Positions 6,835 through 14,304 of a DNA stretch of 64,000 bases are shown here, in pieces. The notes under the pieces are model-generated. The model saw nothing but the letters and a program-made list of their open reading frames with translations, did not search any database and was not told where the DNA came from. Source of the DNA: Brevibacterium senegalense (GTDB lineage: Bacteria; Actinomycetota; Actinomycetes; Actinomycetales; Brevibacteriaceae); contig NZ_HE978607.1 of the NCBI RefSeq assembly GCF_000285835.1, positions 70,029-134,028 of the forward strand, in the 5' to 3' direction. The position numbers were made by a program, and so were the translations under genes. How positions within the stretch are numbered: the first letter of the stretch is position 1; each line of letters starts with the position of its first letter.

Positions 6835-9104
6835 CAGCGACCGCACACGCCCCCGCTCCGCAGCAGCCCGCACCGCCGCACTCCCACGAGTCCGGCGGTG
6901 CGGAGACCGTGGCTCCCTGGGTCGCCGCCATCGCCACCGCGGTGGCGATGACGCTGGCGGCCGTGAGCGTGAGCGCCGTCTTCGCGGACTGGGCCTGGTT
7001 CACCCCCACCGTCGTCATGATCCTGCTGGTCGTCGTGAGCGGCGCACTGCTGCGCGCCGTGCCGGCGATCCGCGCCACCGGCTCCGCCGTGCTGGGGCAG
7101 TGCCTCGTGGGAGTCGTCGGTGCGCTCTACCTGTGCGTACCGTCCGCCATGCCCTTCGGCCTGCCCACGCCCGTCGCGTTCGGCGAGCTCTTCTCCCTGC
7201 TGGGCCAGGGCGTCGACGACATCTACTCGACGATCGCGCCCGCTCCCTCCACGCCGGGCTTCACCGCGATCCTCGTCGTGGGGATCGGTCTCATCACGAT
7301 CCTCATCGACGGTCTGGTCTCCGATCTGCGCGCCCCCAAGATGGGCGGCATCCTCCTGCTCCTCATCTGGGTCATCCCCGTCATCGTCGCGGGTCCCCAG
7401 CTGCAGTGGTTCCACTTCGCTGCGATCGGCCTGGCGTTCGTCGTCCTCATGCTGTCCCGGTACCTCGCCCAGCGCGTGCGGAGGGCCGCCGCCTTCTCCG
7501 TCCTGGCGGGCGCGCTGGCGCTGCTGCTGGGCGTGGGTCTGCCCTTGGTCCTGCCGCCGGTCGACCAGCGCCCGCAGCAGCCGCTGGGGACGCCGGAGGA
7601 CATCACCGTCGTGAATCCGTTCCTGGATCTGCACGCGGACCTCGACCCGTCCAACGACGACGTCGTCCTCACCTACTCCTCCGACGACCCGCTGGCCCCT
7701 CCCCTGCGCCTCACCAGTGTGAGCGCCTTCGACGGGACGACGTGGATGCCGGAGCCCTTCGACATCGACCCGTTCGCGGTCGCGGTCGACGGGATGCCGC
7801 GCCCGGAGGGCGTTGCGGCGGACACGCCGGTCGTCGAGCGCACGGCGGAGATCGCCGTCCAGGGACTCGACGAGCAGCACCTGCCCTCCCCCTACTCGCC
7901 GGCCACCGTCGACGGTGTCGAGCGACGCTGGATCTACGACCCGTCCACCCTCACGATCGTGGGCAACGGGGTGCTCTCGACGGACGCCCAGTACACGATC
8001 GGCTACCGCTCGATCGAGCCCACACCGGCCCAGCTGGCCCAGGCCCAGCCGGTCGACGCGGAGCAGTTCGAGTCCACTCTGGCGCTGCCGAACGACGTGC
8101 CGGAGGTGATCGGACAGACGGCGGAGGAGGTGACCGCCGGGTCGGAGAACCAGTGGGAGGCCGCGGTCGCACTGCAGGACTGGCTGCGCAGCGACGAGTT
8201 CGAGTATTCGCTCGATGCGCCCGCGGACGCGTCCGGGTCCGCGCTGGAGGACTTCCTGCGCGACCGCCGCGGTTACTGCGTCCAGTTCTCCGGGGCCATG
8301 ACGGCGATGGCTCGGTCGCTGGGCATCCCCGCCCGGATCGGCGTGGGGTTCACCGCGGGCACTCCCACCGGTGACGGTGAGTACGAGGTCCGCATGAATC
8401 AGGCGCACGCCTGGCCCGAGCTGTACTTCGAGGGCGCGGGCTGGGTCCGCTTCGAGCCCACCCCCGGCGGACCGGCCGGCGACCCGCCGCCGTGGACGAC
8501 GGAGGGCTCCGCGGGCGAGGACGAGGCCCAGGAGACCGAGGCTCCGGAGGAGGAGTCGTCGCCTCAGCCCACCCCCGGTGCGGAGGAGTCCGCACCGCAG
8601 GAGACGCAGGCCCCCGAGGCCGCGGAGGACGGCGAGCCCACCGGGGCCGGAGTGCCCCTGTGGCTGGCGGTCGCCGGCGGCGTCGTCCTCCTGCTCCTGC
8701 TGCTGGCGGTGCCCGCCCTGCTCCGTCTCCTCACGCGGCGCTCGCGCCTGTCCGGTGACGACGCCGCCCGGACCGAGGGCGTGTGGGAGGAGATCGCGGC
8801 CTCCACGATCGATGCGGGACTCCCGTGGGACCGGTCCCGGACGCTGCGGGACCAGCACGAGAGGATCGCCGCGGACCTGGAGCCGGACGACGTCCGTCTG
8901 CTGGACCAGGCGACCGAGGCCGCAGAGGCGCTGCGGTACGGGGACGGCATCCCGGAGGGGACCGCCCTGAGCGGACACGAGGCCGCCCGCCTGGTCCAGC
9001 GGGTCCGTGCGACGCAGTCGAAGGAGATCGGACCCTGGTCGCGGGTCCGAGCGGTCGTCCTGCCGCGCAGCCTCACGCAGCGTCCGCAGGCCCCGCGGAC
9101 GTGA
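6831..9104 (+). CDS. Membrane transglutaminase-like protein (TgpA type)
   Basis: 757 residues. The N-terminal third is hydrophobic, with about six or seven transmembrane helices. An extracytoplasmic region then carries a transglutaminase core with Cys483 in RRGYCVQFSGAM and His526 in NQAHAWPELYF. The acidic third position is in WVRFEPTPGG, where Glu occupies the usual Asp site, a common variant in actinobacteria. A Glu/Pro-rich linker, another membrane helix (about 610-632) and a cytoplasmic tail follow. An AGGAGG ribosome site at 6819-6824 supports the start. With MoxR and DUF58 it forms a conserved envelope module of unknown substrate. Confidence 0.88.
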   Translation: MTATAHAPAPQQPAPPHSHESGGAETVAPWVAAIATAVAMTLAAVSVSAVFADWAWFTPTVVMILLVVVSGALLRAVPAIRATGSAVLGQCLVGVVGALYLCVPSAMPFGLPTPVAFGELFSLLGQGVDDIYSTIAPAPSTPGFTAILVVGIGLITILIDGLVSDLRAPKMGGILLLLIWVIPVIVAGPQLQWFHFAAIGLAFVVLMLSRYLAQRVRRAAAFSVLAGALALLLGVGLPLVLPPVDQRPQQPLGTPEDITVVNPFLDLHADLDPSNDDVVLTYSSDDPLAPPLRLTSVSAFDGTTWMPEPFDIDPFAVAVDGMPRPEGVAADTPVVERTAEIAVQGLDEQHLPSPYSPATVDGVERRWIYDPSTLTIVGNGVLSTDAQYTIGYRSIEPTPAQLAQAQPVDAEQFESTLALPNDVPEVIGQTAEEVTAGSENQWEAAVALQDWLRSDEFEYSLDAPADASGSALEDFLRDRRGYCVQFSGAMTAMARSLGIPARIGVGFTAGTPTGDGEYEVRMNQAHAWPELYFEGAGWVRFEPTPGGPAGDPPPWTTEGSAGEDEAQETEAPEEESSPQPTPGAEESAPQETQAPEAAEDGEPTGAGVPLWLAVAGGVVLLLLLLAVPALLRLLTRRSRLSGDDAARTEGVWEEIAASTIDAGLPWDRSRTLRDQHERIAADLEPDDVRLLDQATEAAEALRYGDGIPEGTALSGHEAARLVQRVRATQSKEIGPWSRVRAVVLPRSLTQRPQAPRT

Positions 9105-9124
9105 GACAGGCCCCGCGGACATGA

Positions 9125-9163
9125 GAGGAGCCGCCCACTCGGATTCCGAGTGGGCGGCTCCTC
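9125..9163. terminator. Strong bidirectional terminator (18-bp stem)
   Basis: The arms 9125-9142 and 9146-9163 are perfectly complementary over 18 bp around a 3-nt loop (ATT). The element sits between the end of the transglutaminase gene (plus) and the end of the DUF3040 gene (minus), so it can serve both convergent transcripts. No clear T-tract follows, which is usual for GC-rich actinobacteria. Confidence 0.85.
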
Positions 9164-9194
9164 CTCTGCCTGCGTGGGCGGATCCTCCTCTGCC
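9150..9194 (+). repeat. Tandem 21-bp direct repeat partly inside the terminator
   Basis: GTGGGCGG-C/A-TCCTCCTCTGCC occurs at 9150-9170 and 9174-9194 with one mismatch and a 24-bp period. The first copy forms the 3' arm of the terminator hairpin. It is probably a small local duplication of the terminator arm. Confidence 0.6.
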
Positions 9195-9235
9195 GGAGAC
9201 CGCCGCCGAGACCTCAGGTGCGGGTCAGCGCAGTC

Positions 9236-9655
9236 TCACTGGCCGCCGCGGCGCTTGTCCCAGCGGTCCTCCATGCGGTCCATGAAGCCGGGGCCGCGCT
9301 GCCCGCCCGAGCCGGGCTTCCGGCCGGGGCCGGACGGACCGCCGCCGGTCGCACCGCCCGGGGTGCCGGGGGCCGAGGACCCGTTGGACGTCGACGACAT
9401 GGCCCAGAAGCCACCGGCGACCATGACGACGAAGCCCAGGATCCCCAGCGGCCAGAAACCGGACCAGATCGCGCCCAGCACGATCGCGAGTCCCACCACC
9501 ACACCGACCACGCCGATGACGACGCGCGTCGCGGAGAAGCCTCCGCCGGTTCCCAGCTGCGGTTCCTCGGAGATGTTCTTGGCGAAGCTGGGGTCGTCGC
9601 GGAGCTGCTTCTCGAGCTGGTCCAGCAGCTGCTGCTCGTGGTCTGAGAGAGCCAT
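9236..9655 (-). CDS. DUF3040 domain-containing membrane protein
   Basis: 139 residues. It starts with the family signature MALSDHEQQLLDQLEKQL and a short acidic stretch, then two transmembrane helices (about 46-64 and 68-86), then a Gly/Pro/Ser-rich basic tail. DUF3040 proteins are short actinobacterial membrane proteins of unknown function. The M. tuberculosis relative Rv2169c lies in the same neighbourhood (mraZ to idsA2), as here. It is transcribed alone and ends at the strong terminator. Confidence 0.88.
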   Translation of the reverse strand: MALSDHEQQLLDQLEKQLRDDPSFAKNISEEPQLGTGGGFSATRVVIGVVGVVVGLAIVLGAIWSGFWPLGILGFVVMVAGGFWAMSSTSNGSSAPGTPGGATGGGPSGPGRKPGSGGQRGPGFMDRMEDRWDKRRGGQ

Positions 9656-9724
9656 CCCGATCTCCTCGCTTCGTGTTCGTCGGAGCATCTGCGGTCTCTC
9701 ACCGGACCCGCTCCGGGACCTGCC

Positions 9725-9754
9725 GAGATACTCATACTCCATGATAGTCGTCAA
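9725..9754 (-). promoter_or_regulatory. Candidate promoter of the DUF3040 gene
   Basis: On the minus strand TTGACG (9749-9754) is followed after 18 bp by TATCTC (9725-9730), about 70 bp before the DUF3040 start. The AT-rich stretch with the repeated GAGTAT between them is unusual for this genome. The -35 is good and the -10 is weak. Confidence 0.35.
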
Positions 9755-9755
9755 C

Positions 9756-9771
9756 CTGGGAAAACTCCCAG
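9756..9771. repeat. 6-bp stem-loop directly after dinB
   Basis: CTGGGA-AAAC-TCCCAG forms a perfect 6-bp stem with a 4-nt loop, 4 bp after the dinB stop and just upstream of the DUF3040 -35. It could be a short terminator for dinB or an operator. It is too short to decide. Confidence 0.4.
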
Positions 9772-9774
9772 TCG

Positions 9775-11055
9775 TCACTCGTCTGTGAGGAAGGACGCAG
9801 GCGCGATCGAGTGGTCGCCGAAACGGCGTCGCACCTCGTCGAGCGCCGTCTGCGCGTCCCTGGCCCCGCGCCGCTCGCCCGCGTCCTCCGCGCGGGGCGG
9901 CGACACCGCCCCGTCGCCGTCCACGTCGAACAGCGACGCCTGGCGGCCGGACTCCGCGAGCGGCACCAGGTCGTGCGCGCGCACACCCAGCAGCCGGACG
10001 CCCTTCCGGTGCGTCCGCCGCAGGCCGCGCAGGGCGGGGAGCAGCGCCGCGTGCAGGTCGGCCGGCAGGTCCGACGGTGCGGGCAGGGTCGCGGACCGCG
10101 ACAGCGTCGTGAAGTCGTCCAGCCGGTACTTGAGGCCCACGCCGCGTGCAGCGGACCCGTCCGCCCGCAGGCGGGCCGCGACGTCGTCGCACAGGCGCAG
10201 CAGCGCGTGCTCCAGCCTTCCCTGGTCCCACACGTCCTCACCGAACGTCCTCTCCGCGCTCACCGAGGGGTCCTTGGGCACGCTGTGCAGGGGGCGGTCA
10301 TCGCGGCCGTGCGCGAATTCGTGGAGCCGGCGACCGTGTGCGCCGAAGGTCCGCTCGACCCACCGCGGGTCCGCGTCCGCCAGGTCCGCGACCGTGCGGA
10401 TGCCGAAGCGCGCCAGGCCGCGCTGCGTGCTCTGCCCCACTCCGGGCAGCGCCTCGACCGGCAGGGGCCGCAGGAAGTCGTCGACGCGATCCACCGGGAC
10501 CACCAGCATGCCGTCCGGCTTGGCCCGGGTGGACGCCAGCTTCGCGACGACCTTCGTCGACGCGACGCCCACGGACGCGGTCAGACCAGTCTCCCGCTTG
10601 ATCCGCTCCCGGATCCCGGCGGCGATCCGGGCGGGAGATCCCAGCCTGCGCAGTGCCGAGGTGACGTCGACGTACCCCTCGTCGATGCTGACCCGGGAGA
10701 CGTCCGGGGTGACCTGCTCGACGATGTCGAAGACGCGACCCGACCAGAGGCTGTACTGGCCGCGCGACGGGGGGATGAGGACCGCGTTCGGGCAGAGCTG
10801 CAGTGCGCGGGAGACGGGCATCGCGGAATGGACTCCGTACGCGCGGGCCTCATAGCTGGCGGAGGCGACGACGCCCCGAGCGCCGCGTCCGCCCACGATG
10901 ACGGGGAGGCCCGCGAGGTCCGGCCGGTTGAGCAGCTCCACACCCACGAAGAAGGCGTCCATGTCCAGGTGGAGGATCACGCACCCCGTGTCGTCCGTGC
11001 CCAGCCGCTCAGGATCCTCACGGCCGCGGGAAAGCTGCTTCCTGCTCACTCTCAC
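9775..11055 (-). CDS. dinB: DNA polymerase IV (Y-family)
   Basis: Translesion polymerase of 426 residues. The N-terminal catalytic motif HLDMDAFFVGVELL and the SIDEGYVDVT motif supply the metal-binding acidic residues. ASYEARAYGVHSAMP and the thumb/HhH segment LPGVGQSTQRGLARFGI are also conserved, and a little-finger domain follows. The C-terminus has no recognisable beta-clamp motif by eye. The start is uncertain: GTG at 11055, GTG at 11049, or a shorter form at GTG 10980. I saw no LexA-type box in the 23-bp gap to the divergent lipoprotein gene, so damage control is not evident. Confidence 0.93.
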   Translation of the reverse strand: MRVSRKQLSRGREDPERLGTDDTGCVILHLDMDAFFVGVELLNRPDLAGLPVIVGGRGARGVVASASYEARAYGVHSAMPVSRALQLCPNAVLIPPSRGQYSLWSGRVFDIVEQVTPDVSRVSIDEGYVDVTSALRRLGSPARIAAGIRERIKRETGLTASVGVASTKVVAKLASTRAKPDGMLVVPVDRVDDFLRPLPVEALPGVGQSTQRGLARFGIRTVADLADADPRWVERTFGAHGRRLHEFAHGRDDRPLHSVPKDPSVSAERTFGEDVWDQGRLEHALLRLCDDVAARLRADGSAARGVGLKYRLDDFTTLSRSATLPAPSDLPADLHAALLPALRGLRRTHRKGVRLLGVRAHDLVPLAESGRQASLFDVDGDGAVSPPRAEDAGERRGARDAQTALDEVRRRFGDHSIAPASFLTDE

Positions 11056-11065
11056 CCCCGGGCTG

Positions 11066-11071
11066 TAGGCT
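11066..11071 (+). promoter_or_regulatory. -10 element of the lipoprotein operon (possible leaderless start)
   Basis: TAGGCT ends 7 nt before the ATG at 11079, the distance expected if transcription starts at the initiation codon. The intervening GGAGACC could also act as a short ribosome site if transcription starts further upstream. No clear -35 is visible. Confidence 0.4.
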
Positions 11072-11078
11072 GGAGACC

Positions 11079-11609
11079 ATGGTACTCCGCTCCACCCGGA
11101 CCGCCGCCCTCGTCGCGGCGGCCGCGCTCGTCCTGTCCGCCTGCACCGCGCCCGAGTCCGGTGACCCCACCACCGCTCCCACGGACGCCGCGACCGGCAC
11201 CGCGTCCGCGTCGCAGACCGCCTCCGGTGGAGCGCAGGAGCCCACGGAGGGCGGGGCGGACCCGGAGATCCGCGCGACGTCCGGAGCGATCGTCGAGGGC
11301 ATGCCGTCCGTACTCGTGCCGATGGAGGACGCGGAGATCGTCTCGTCGTCCGTCCAGCCGGCCGGCGACGGCCAGCCCGTCAGCGCGAGCATCACGATGC
11401 GCGTCGACGCGTCCGAGGACGAGGTCCTGGACTTCTACGCGGACCACTTCGAGGACACGGACTTCGAGCCCGTGGACGATCCCGCATCCGAGGACGGGAT
11501 CGCGACGCAGACCTATCACGCGGACGAGGGCGGTCAGCTGGTCTCGATCAGCATCTCGGAGGATGCGGACGGCCTGCTCGTCTCCGTGGGCGGCCGGGTG
11601 CTTCCGTGA
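11079..11609 (+). CDS. Putative lipoprotein of unknown function
   Basis: 176 residues with a clear lipoprotein signal: basic MVLRSTRTA, a hydrophobic stretch and the lipobox LSAC, with Cys at 22. A Thr/Ala/Ser-rich linker is followed by an acidic domain of about 110 residues with mixed alpha/beta pattern. I do not recognise the family. Its stop overlaps the GTG start of the polyprenyl synthase, so the two are probably co-transcribed. It is likely anchored on the outer face of the membrane. Confidence 0.8.
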   Translation: MVLRSTRTAALVAAAALVLSACTAPESGDPTTAPTDAATGTASASQTASGGAQEPTEGGADPEIRATSGAIVEGMPSVLVPMEDAEIVSSSVQPAGDGQPVSASITMRVDASEDEVLDFYADHFEDTDFEPVDDPASEDGIATQTYHADEGGQLVSISISEDADGLLVSVGGRVLP

Positions 11610-12700
11610 CGGCAGGGACCCCACCCGCCGTCCTCACCCCGCAGCAGGAGGTGCGCTCGCGCGTCGACGCGCGCCTGTCCGCGTTCCTCGACCGGACCCA
11701 GCGGAGCCTCGAGGACATCTCGCCGATCGCCCGCGACCTCATGGAGCCCCTGCGCGTCTTCACGGAGGGCGGCAAGCGGGTCCGCGCCGTGCTGCTGTGG
11801 TGGGGCTACGAGCTGGCCGGCGGACGGGACGCCCGCGCGATCGCCGCGGCCGCCGGATCCGTCGAACTGCTCCACGCCGCCGCACTGGTCCACGACGACA
11901 TCATCGACGCCTCGGAGACCCGCCGCGGGAGACCCGCCGTCCACGCGCGCTTCCGCGACCGCCACCGGACCGCCGCGATGACCGGCGACGCGGACCTGTA
12001 CGGCACCAGTGCCGGCATCATCGCGGGCGACCTGTGCCTGGCCCTCAGCGAGGAGCTGTTCGACGAGGGAGGGTTCGCGAACGCGCCCGCCGCCCGCACC
12101 GCGCACGCGGCGCTGCGCCGCGACGTGATGCTGGGCCAGTTCCTGGATGTCGAGCTCCAGGCCGCGCGCGTCCCCCGGGAGAATCTGCGCCGGCGAGCCG
12201 ACGAGGTCCTCACGCACAAGACGGCCGCGTACACGGTCGTCCAGCCCCTGGTCCTGGGCGCCGCACTGGCAAACGCCCCGCAGGACCTCCTCGACGGACT
12301 CGCCGCGTTCGGCCTGCCGCTGGGCCGCGCGTTCCAGATGCGCGACGACGTGCTGGGCGTGTTCGGCGACCCCGCCGTCACGGGGAAGCCCGCCGGCGAC
12401 GACCTGGTCCAGGGCAAGCGGACCATCCTCGTCGCGGAGGTGCTCGACCGCGCACCGACCGCGGATGCGCGGTGGTTCGAGGAGCGCTTGGGGCACGCGG
12501 ACATCACGGCGGAGGACATCGCACGCATGACGGCGATCATCGTCGACAGCGGCGCGCTCGCGGCGTTCGAGGAGCTCATCGACCGGGAGACCGCCGCCGC
12601 CCTGCGTGCGCTCGAGGCCTTGGCGGAGCAGAGTCTGGCCCCCGCGGACATCGCGATGCTCACGCAGTTCGCCGACGCCCTCACCGACCGTCGGGCCTGA
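11606..12700 (+). CDS. Polyprenyl diphosphate synthase (IdsA-like)
   Basis: Trans-prenyltransferase of 364 residues that elongates allylic diphosphates with IPP, making geranylgeranyl or longer chains for quinone, carotenoid or membrane lipids. The first Asp-rich motif DDIID is at 97-101 and the second is in FQMRDDVLGVFGD. GGKRVRAVLL and KRTILVAEVL supply the usual basic residues. Product length cannot be read safely. The GTG start overlaps the lipoprotein stop (GTGA). In M. tuberculosis idsA2 occupies the equivalent place beside Rv2175c and pknL. Confidence 0.9.
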   Translation: MTAGTPPAVLTPQQEVRSRVDARLSAFLDRTQRSLEDISPIARDLMEPLRVFTEGGKRVRAVLLWWGYELAGGRDARAIAAAAGSVELLHAAALVHDDIIDASETRRGRPAVHARFRDRHRTAAMTGDADLYGTSAGIIAGDLCLALSEELFDEGGFANAPAARTAHAALRRDVMLGQFLDVELQAARVPRENLRRRADEVLTHKTAAYTVVQPLVLGAALANAPQDLLDGLAAFGLPLGRAFQMRDDVLGVFGDPAVTGKPAGDDLVQGKRTILVAEVLDRAPTADARWFEERLGHADITAEDIARMTAIIVDSGALAAFEELIDRETAAALRALEALAEQSLAPADIAMLTQFADALTDRRA

Positions 12701-12728
12701 CCACCGGTCGACCCGACCCCCGGGCGGC

Positions 12729-13085
12729 TCAGAGGGCCAGCGCCTGCGCCCTTCGCCGGACCTCCGTCTTGCTGCCGGAACGCAGCAGGTCGATCGGTCG
12801 TCCCGGCAGCGACTCGTCCGGAGTGAAGAGCCACACGATCGCGGCCTCGTCGTCGAAACCGGCGTCCCGCAGCGTTGTCACAGTACCGCGCAGGTGCCGG
12901 ATCGGGCGCGACTCGTCGTCGACGAACAGGGCCGGGACCTGGAAGATGTCACGGTCGGTCCGCCGGACGCCCACCAGGGAGCCGTCCTCCACGAAGCGGC
13001 GGATCTTCGAGATCCCCAGTCCGGACGCCTCCGCGATGTCAGGCAGGGGCAGCCACGCGTCTACGAGTTCATCTGAGCCATTCAC
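12729..13085 (-). CDS. Rv2175c-like winged-helix DNA-binding protein
   Basis: 118 residues. An N-terminal helix-turn-helix segment (WLPLPDIAEASGLGISKIRR) is followed by a small wing and a C-terminal region ending RRRAQALAL. It resembles M. tuberculosis Rv2175c, a DNA-binding substrate of PknL, which is also encoded beside pknL. The GTG at 13085 is the first start after an in-frame stop. GGAGGT directly abuts it, too close to act as a normal ribosome site, while TAGGGT lies 6 nt upstream, so a leaderless transcript is likely. It is convergent with the polyprenyl synthase gene. Confidence 0.82.
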   Translation of the reverse strand: MNGSDELVDAWLPLPDIAEASGLGISKIRRFVEDGSLVGVRRTDRDIFQVPALFVDDESRPIRHLRGTVTTLRDAGFDDEAAIVWLFTPDESLPGRPIDLLRSGSKTEVRRRAQALAL

Positions 13086-13091
13086 ACCTCC

Positions 13092-13097
13092 ACCCTA
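13092..13097 (-). promoter_or_regulatory. -10 element of the Rv2175c-like gene (leaderless)
   Basis: TAGGGT on the minus strand ends exactly 6 nt before the GTG at 13085, the classical spacing of actinobacterial leaderless transcripts (TANNNT, then start codon as +1). Confidence 0.5.
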
Positions 13098-13135
13098 ACG
13101 ACCGCGCCGCTCCCCCGCGACACGCCGCCCCGGGC

Positions 13136-13151
13136 ACCGCGGATCCGCGGT
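13136..13151. promoter_or_regulatory. 16-bp perfect palindrome in the divergent promoter region
   Basis: ACCGCGGATCCGCGGT is a perfect 16-bp palindrome. It lies between the divergent Rv2175c-like and LysM-transglycosylase/kinase transcripts and covers the -35 region of the plus-strand TACGCT promoter. It is a candidate operator, possibly for the neighbouring winged-helix protein (inference). Confidence 0.55.
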
Positions 13152-13161
13152 CTCCGCTGGC

Positions 13162-13167
13162 TACGCT
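13162..13167 (+). promoter_or_regulatory. -10 element of the transglycosylase-kinase operon
   Basis: TACGCT fits the actinobacterial TANNNT -10. It would give a 5' leader of about 55 nt to the ATG at 13228, or an almost leaderless message if the GTG at 13180 is used. The -35 region is occupied by the palindrome. Confidence 0.45.
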
Positions 13168-13227
13168 GGTGCCGTCTGCGTGATGCCGACTTCCCCCGCT
13201 CATGACAGAGGACCACCAGCAGGACGG

Positions 13228-14304
13228 ATGACCCCAGTGCCGACGGAGCATGCATCGCCCACCCCGCGCGGCCGGCGCGGCCGCACCCGTGCCGCCCACC
13301 CGGACCCCCTGCTGGTGCCCGCCCTCCTGTCGACGCCGGCGGCGCCGGCCCGGGTCCTCGAGGACGAGCCCGCACCGGCACTGCCCATCGATGTGACGAC
13401 CGGACCCGGGTTCACCGCCGGAACGGCCTCGGCGTCCGTGCCGGCCTCCCACGGCGGGCGCACCTACCGCGTCCGCCAGGGCGACGACCTCGTGAGCGTC
13501 GCCGCCCGCTTCGGTGTCTCCGTGCCCGCACTCGTCGACCTCAACGGCCTGCGGCGGCAGCCCGCTCTGCGTTCGGGCCAGATCCTCTCGCTGCCGGAGC
13601 GGCAGGTGACGGACGGCCCGGCCACCGACCGCGTGCGCCCCGGCGACACCCTCGACTCGATCGCCGCACGCCACCGCCTCCGCCCCGCCGACCTCCAGCG
13701 GGCCAACGCGATGGGCGACTCGCAGCTGCTGATCGAGGGCGAGCTGCTGAGCCTCACGGGCACCGGCGCCGTGAGCGCCCGGCGCCGCCCCACCGCGGAC
13801 GACCTGCCGCAGCTGACCGCGCCCGTCGACGGGTTCCCCCCGGAGACGGTGCAGGCGGCCCGCATCAACCGCCGCAGCCTCCTGGCGCGCCCCCAGCCCA
13901 CGCGCCGTGAGGCGCGCACACTGGTCGAGGGCACGGCACTCGCCCACGACCTGTCCCCCGCGCTGGCCACCGCCGTCGCGCAGGTCGAGTCCGGCTTCAA
14001 CCACGGCATCGTGAGCCCGGGCAACGCGATCGGCATCATGCAGGTGACGCCGCGCGCCGCGCACTGCGCCTCCCACGCCGTGGGCCGGTCCCTGGACGTC
14101 CTGGACCCCGCGGACAACGCGACGGCCGGGGTCGTCATCCTCTCGACGCTGCTGGAGGCCGCGGACGACGAGGCGCAGGCGCTGGCCGGCTACTACCAGG
14201 GTCTCGCGTCCGTGCGCGCCCACGGTCCGCACCCGGACACCAGGCGGTTCGCGGCGAACGTCCAGATCCTGGCCGACCGCACGCGATCCGAGGAGAGGTC
14301 ATGA
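13228..14304 (+). CDS. LysM-domain lytic transglycosylase-like protein
   Basis: 358 residues from ATG 13228 (AGGAC just upstream; an in-frame GTG at 13180 is an alternative). A Pro/Ala-rich N-terminus is followed by two LysM repeats at about 79-122 (YRVRQGDDLVSVAARFGVS) and 133-176 (DRVRPGDTLDSIAARHRLR), then an SLT/goose-lysozyme-type domain. Its catalytic Glu is E254 in AQVESGFNHG, followed by AIGIMQVTPRAA. No clear signal peptide is visible, so the export route is uncertain. It probably cleaves glycan strands while anchored by LysM. Its stop overlaps the start of the PASTA kinase, a suggestive pairing of a peptidoglycan enzyme with a peptidoglycan sensor. Confidence 0.85.
   Translation: MTPVPTEHASPTPRGRRGRTRAAHPDPLLVPALLSTPAAPARVLEDEPAPALPIDVTTGPGFTAGTASASVPASHGGRTYRVRQGDDLVSVAARFGVSVPALVDLNGLRRQPALRSGQILSLPERQVTDGPATDRVRPGDTLDSIAARHRLRPADLQRANAMGDSQLLIEGELLSLTGTGAVSARRRPTADDLPQLTAPVDGFPPETVQAARINRRSLLARPQPTRREARTLVEGTALAHDLSPALATAVAQVESGFNHGIVSPGNAIGIMQVTPRAAHCASHAVGRSLDVLDPADNATAGVVILSTLLEAADDEAQALAGYYQGLASVRAHGPHPDTRRFAANVQILADRTRSEERS

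Noticed and set aside
11040..11080. LexA/SOS box for dinB
   Set aside because: No GAAC-N4-GTTC-like or other palindromic SOS motif is present in the short divergent gap.
12701..12728. Terminator between the polyprenyl synthase and Rv2175c-like genes
   Set aside because: Only a 6-bp GTCGGG/CCCGAC pairing with a long loop can be drawn, which is too weak to call.
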